This document shows, in pieces, positions 62,437 through 64,000 of a stretch of 64,000 bases of DNA. The notes beneath the pieces are model-generated. The model made no database searches. It saw nothing but the letters and a program-made list of their open reading frames with translations, and was not told where the DNA came from. Every line of letters begins with the position of its first letter. Within the stretch, counting starts at the first letter, position 1. A program made the position numbers and the translations under genes. The DNA comes from Hohaiivirga grylli (GTDB lineage: Bacteria > Pseudomonadota > Alphaproteobacteria > Rhizobiales > Beijerinckiaceae): NCBI RefSeq assembly GCF_039655745.1, contig NZ_JBBYXI010000001.1, positions 620,001-684,000 on the forward strand. The letters run 5' to 3'.

Positions 62437-63402
62437 GTGTCAGAACAACGGCTAACAGTTGTATGCGATAATGAATTGCCCCCTGAAAATCTCATGGGCG
62501 CCTATGTTGCAATTGGCAATTTCGATGGTCTTCATCGTGGGCATCAGTATCTGATTAAAACAATGGAAGAGCGGGCACGGAATGCTGGAAAAGCTGCGAC
62601 CGTTCTGACGTTTGAGCCGCATCCAAGGGCATTTTTTCGGCCTGAAGAAACTTTCTTCCGGCTAACTGCGCCAGAGGTTAAAGAGGTGATTTTAAAAAGG
62701 CTGAATATTGATGGTCTGTTCATTAAGGCCTTCAACCAGCAGCTTGCATCCAAAACTGCTCCGCAATTTATGGATATGGTTCATCAGGATATGAAAATTG
62801 GCGGTGTTGTTGTCGGCCATGATTTCCATTTTGGCAAAGGGCGGGAAGGTACACCTGAAAAGCTTAAGCAGCTTTGCGCAGAGCGCGGGATGGACTGTCT
62901 GGTTGTTGAGCCTCTGCTCGAAAAATCTGAGGTTGTTTCCTCCAGTGCCATTCGAACTGCGCTGACGGAAGGCAATGTGCAGCTTGCGAATAACCTGCTG
63001 GGTTATCGCTGGTTTATCCGCAGTACGGTTGTTCATGGTGCAAAACGCGGTAGAGAGCTTGGCTTTCCAACCGCTAATCTTGAGCTGGAACAGGGCTGTA
63101 CATTACGTCACGGCGTTTACAGTGTCAGGGCCAGAGTTTCGGGTGGTCAGATCATTGATGGCGTTGCAAGCTTTGGCAAGCGGCCGATGTTTGATAACGG
63201 TAAGCCACTGCTTGAGGTCAATCTGTTTAATTTCAATAATGATTTATATGGGCAGGTTATGGATGTTGAATTTATCGGATGGGTTCGCCCGGAAGAAAAA
63301 TTTGACAGTCTGGAGACTTTGATTGCGGCTATTAACGCTGATGCCAGAATAGCGCAGGAACAGATTGCGCAAGCAAATGAATTGTCTATGATTGCCGGAT
63401 AA
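62437..63402 (+). CDS. ribF: Bifunctional riboflavin kinase/FAD synthetase
   Basis: Converts riboflavin to FMN and then FAD. The 321-aa protein has the adenylyltransferase GNFDGLHRGHQ (near residue 26), SSSAIRTAL, and the C-terminal kinase with HGAKRGRELGFPTANLE and the late FGKRP. The GTG at 62437 is used (AAAGAGA upstream); a TTG at 62422 is also possible. A hairpin TACGGC/GCCGTA lies at 62375-62390. It precedes ileS, as is normal in the class. Confidence 0.95.
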   Translation: MSEQRLTVVCDNELPPENLMGAYVAIGNFDGLHRGHQYLIKTMEERARNAGKAATVLTFEPHPRAFFRPEETFFRLTAPEVKEVILKRLNIDGLFIKAFNQQLASKTAPQFMDMVHQDMKIGGVVVGHDFHFGKGREGTPEKLKQLCAERGMDCLVVEPLLEKSEVVSSSAIRTALTEGNVQLANNLLGYRWFIRSTVVHGAKRGRELGFPTANLELEQGCTLRHGVYSVRARVSGGQIIDGVASFGKRPMFDNGKPLLEVNLFNFNNDLYGQVMDVEFIGWVRPEEKFDSLETLIAAINADARIAQEQIAQANELSMIAG

Positions 63403-63648
63403 TTCGCGGAATCCTCTTTATTCCTGCAGTTGGCACTGCTAAGAGCAAGGCATGTTCGTGTTACAGAGATATACAGGCAAAAAACCGCACACCTATGTGC
63501 CCCGAATTATTGGCCCGGCCTTCATCATCTGATGAGGGTCCGGGATATTGTATTTCGCTTGTATACTGACACTTCGCCTCAATATTGTTCTCGCAATAAT
63601 GATCTGCTCGAGGACCAAGAAAACTGAGGCACATTTTGGGCTTAACCA

Positions 63649-64000
63649 ATGACCGATAAAAACGCTGCTACACGAGATTATTCTGAAACCCTGTTTCTGC
63701 CGCAGACAGAATTCCCGATGCGGGCTGGCCTGCCACAGCGCGAGCCTTTGCTGCTCGAACGTTGGAATAATATTGGCCTTTATCAGAAGCTTCGTGAAAC
63801 CGGTAAAGGGCGTCACCGCTTTGTGCTTCATGATGGCCCTCCCTATGCCAACGGTAACATCCACACCGGGCATGCACTCAATAAGGTTCTGAAGGATATG
63901 GTCGTCAAATCACAGCAGATGCTGGGCTTTGACTCTAACTATGTTCCGGGGTGGGATTGTCACGGTCTGCCAATTGAGTGGAAGATCGAAGAAGAATACC
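63649..64000 (+). CDS. ileS: Isoleucyl-tRNA synthetase, 5' part
   Basis: Charges tRNA-Ile. The first 117 codons of about 940 are in the window; the gene runs off the right edge. Residues 12-26 (YSETLFLPQTEFPMR) and the class I HIGH motif PPYANGNIHTGHAL (near residue 59) are typical of IleRS, as is PGWDCHGLPIEW. The 246-bp gap after ribF shows no clear terminator, so the two may be cotranscribed. Confidence 0.97.
   Translation, partial: MTDKNAATRDYSETLFLPQTEFPMRAGLPQREPLLLERWNNIGLYQKLRETGKGRHRFVLHDGPPYANGNIHTGHALNKVLKDMVVKSQQMLGFDSNYVPGWDCHGLPIEWKIEEEY

Overview
This is a chromosomal window from an alphaproteobacterium of moderate GC content. The evidence for the class is the aroA-cmk pair, an adjacent FYDLN-type (TIGR02300) protein beside tRNA-Ala, a RpoE/ChrR-type ECF sigma and anti-sigma pair, an IalB-like protein, a SapC protein, and the HAD (TIGR01459) - MaoC - ribF - ileS order. 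The gene set resembles Rhodospirillales-like lineages, but genus cannot be fixed from the sequence. There are no insertion sequences, phage genes, integrases or CRISPR arrays. Almost everything looks like stable chromosome.

Layout. 0-2.4 kb: cmk (5' part only) and aroA on the minus strand, then the FYDLN protein and tRNA-Ala(GGC). 2.4-9.4 kb: a membrane acyltransferase, an 850-bp gene-free stretch with two candidate small RNAs, a Nudix hydrolase, CorA, Ohr with a 20-bp palindrome upstream, tRNA-Arg(CCG), an AT-rich orphan gene, and two exported proteins (one DUF3833). 9.5-14 kb: a large autotransporter, a left-handed beta-helix protein and an aldo/keto reductase. 14-20.2 kb: a minus-strand block with SDR, DUF2177, ChrR anti-sigma, RpoE sigma, cyclopropane fatty acid synthase, DUF1365 and a flavin oxidoreductase. 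This matches the singlet-oxygen/lipid-damage regulon known from Rhodobacter. 20.4-27 kb: IalB-like protein, sugar-phosphate mutarotase, FMN alpha-hydroxyacid oxidase, tautomerase, SapC, Lrp-type regulator, BluB and LrgAB.

27.6-42.6 kb holds two complete peptide ABC importers. The dpp-like operon (substrate protein, two permeases, two ATPases) is on the plus strand. The yej-like operon (fused ATPase, substrate protein, two permeases, joined by 4-nt overlaps) is on the minus strand. Between them lie TerC, a KGG-repeat stress protein, a HIT protein, an AraC regulator and a YbhB/PEBP protein.

42.7-53.4 kb is the most unusual region. Going left, a tightly packed minus-strand operon encodes three or four glycan enzymes (two MurG-like and two GT4-like glycosyltransferases and a NodB-like deacetylase). 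Going right, a divergent operon encodes an ABC-exporter-like protein whose ATPase domain has lost its catalytic motifs and gained a large repeated insertion, a cyclic-nucleotide-binding protein, and a membrane adenylate cyclase with a 2Fe-2S ferredoxin domain. The arrangement suggests a redox-sensing, cAMP-controlled glycan export or surface-modification system. I know of no described function for it.

53.5-64 kb: a DHDPS-family aldolase, a stand-alone RAM-domain protein, a class D beta-lactamase, UDP-glucose dehydrogenase, MeaB, an exported alpha/beta hydrolase, a class III aminotransferase, a HAD IIA protein, a MaoC-like protein, ribF and the 5' part of ileS.
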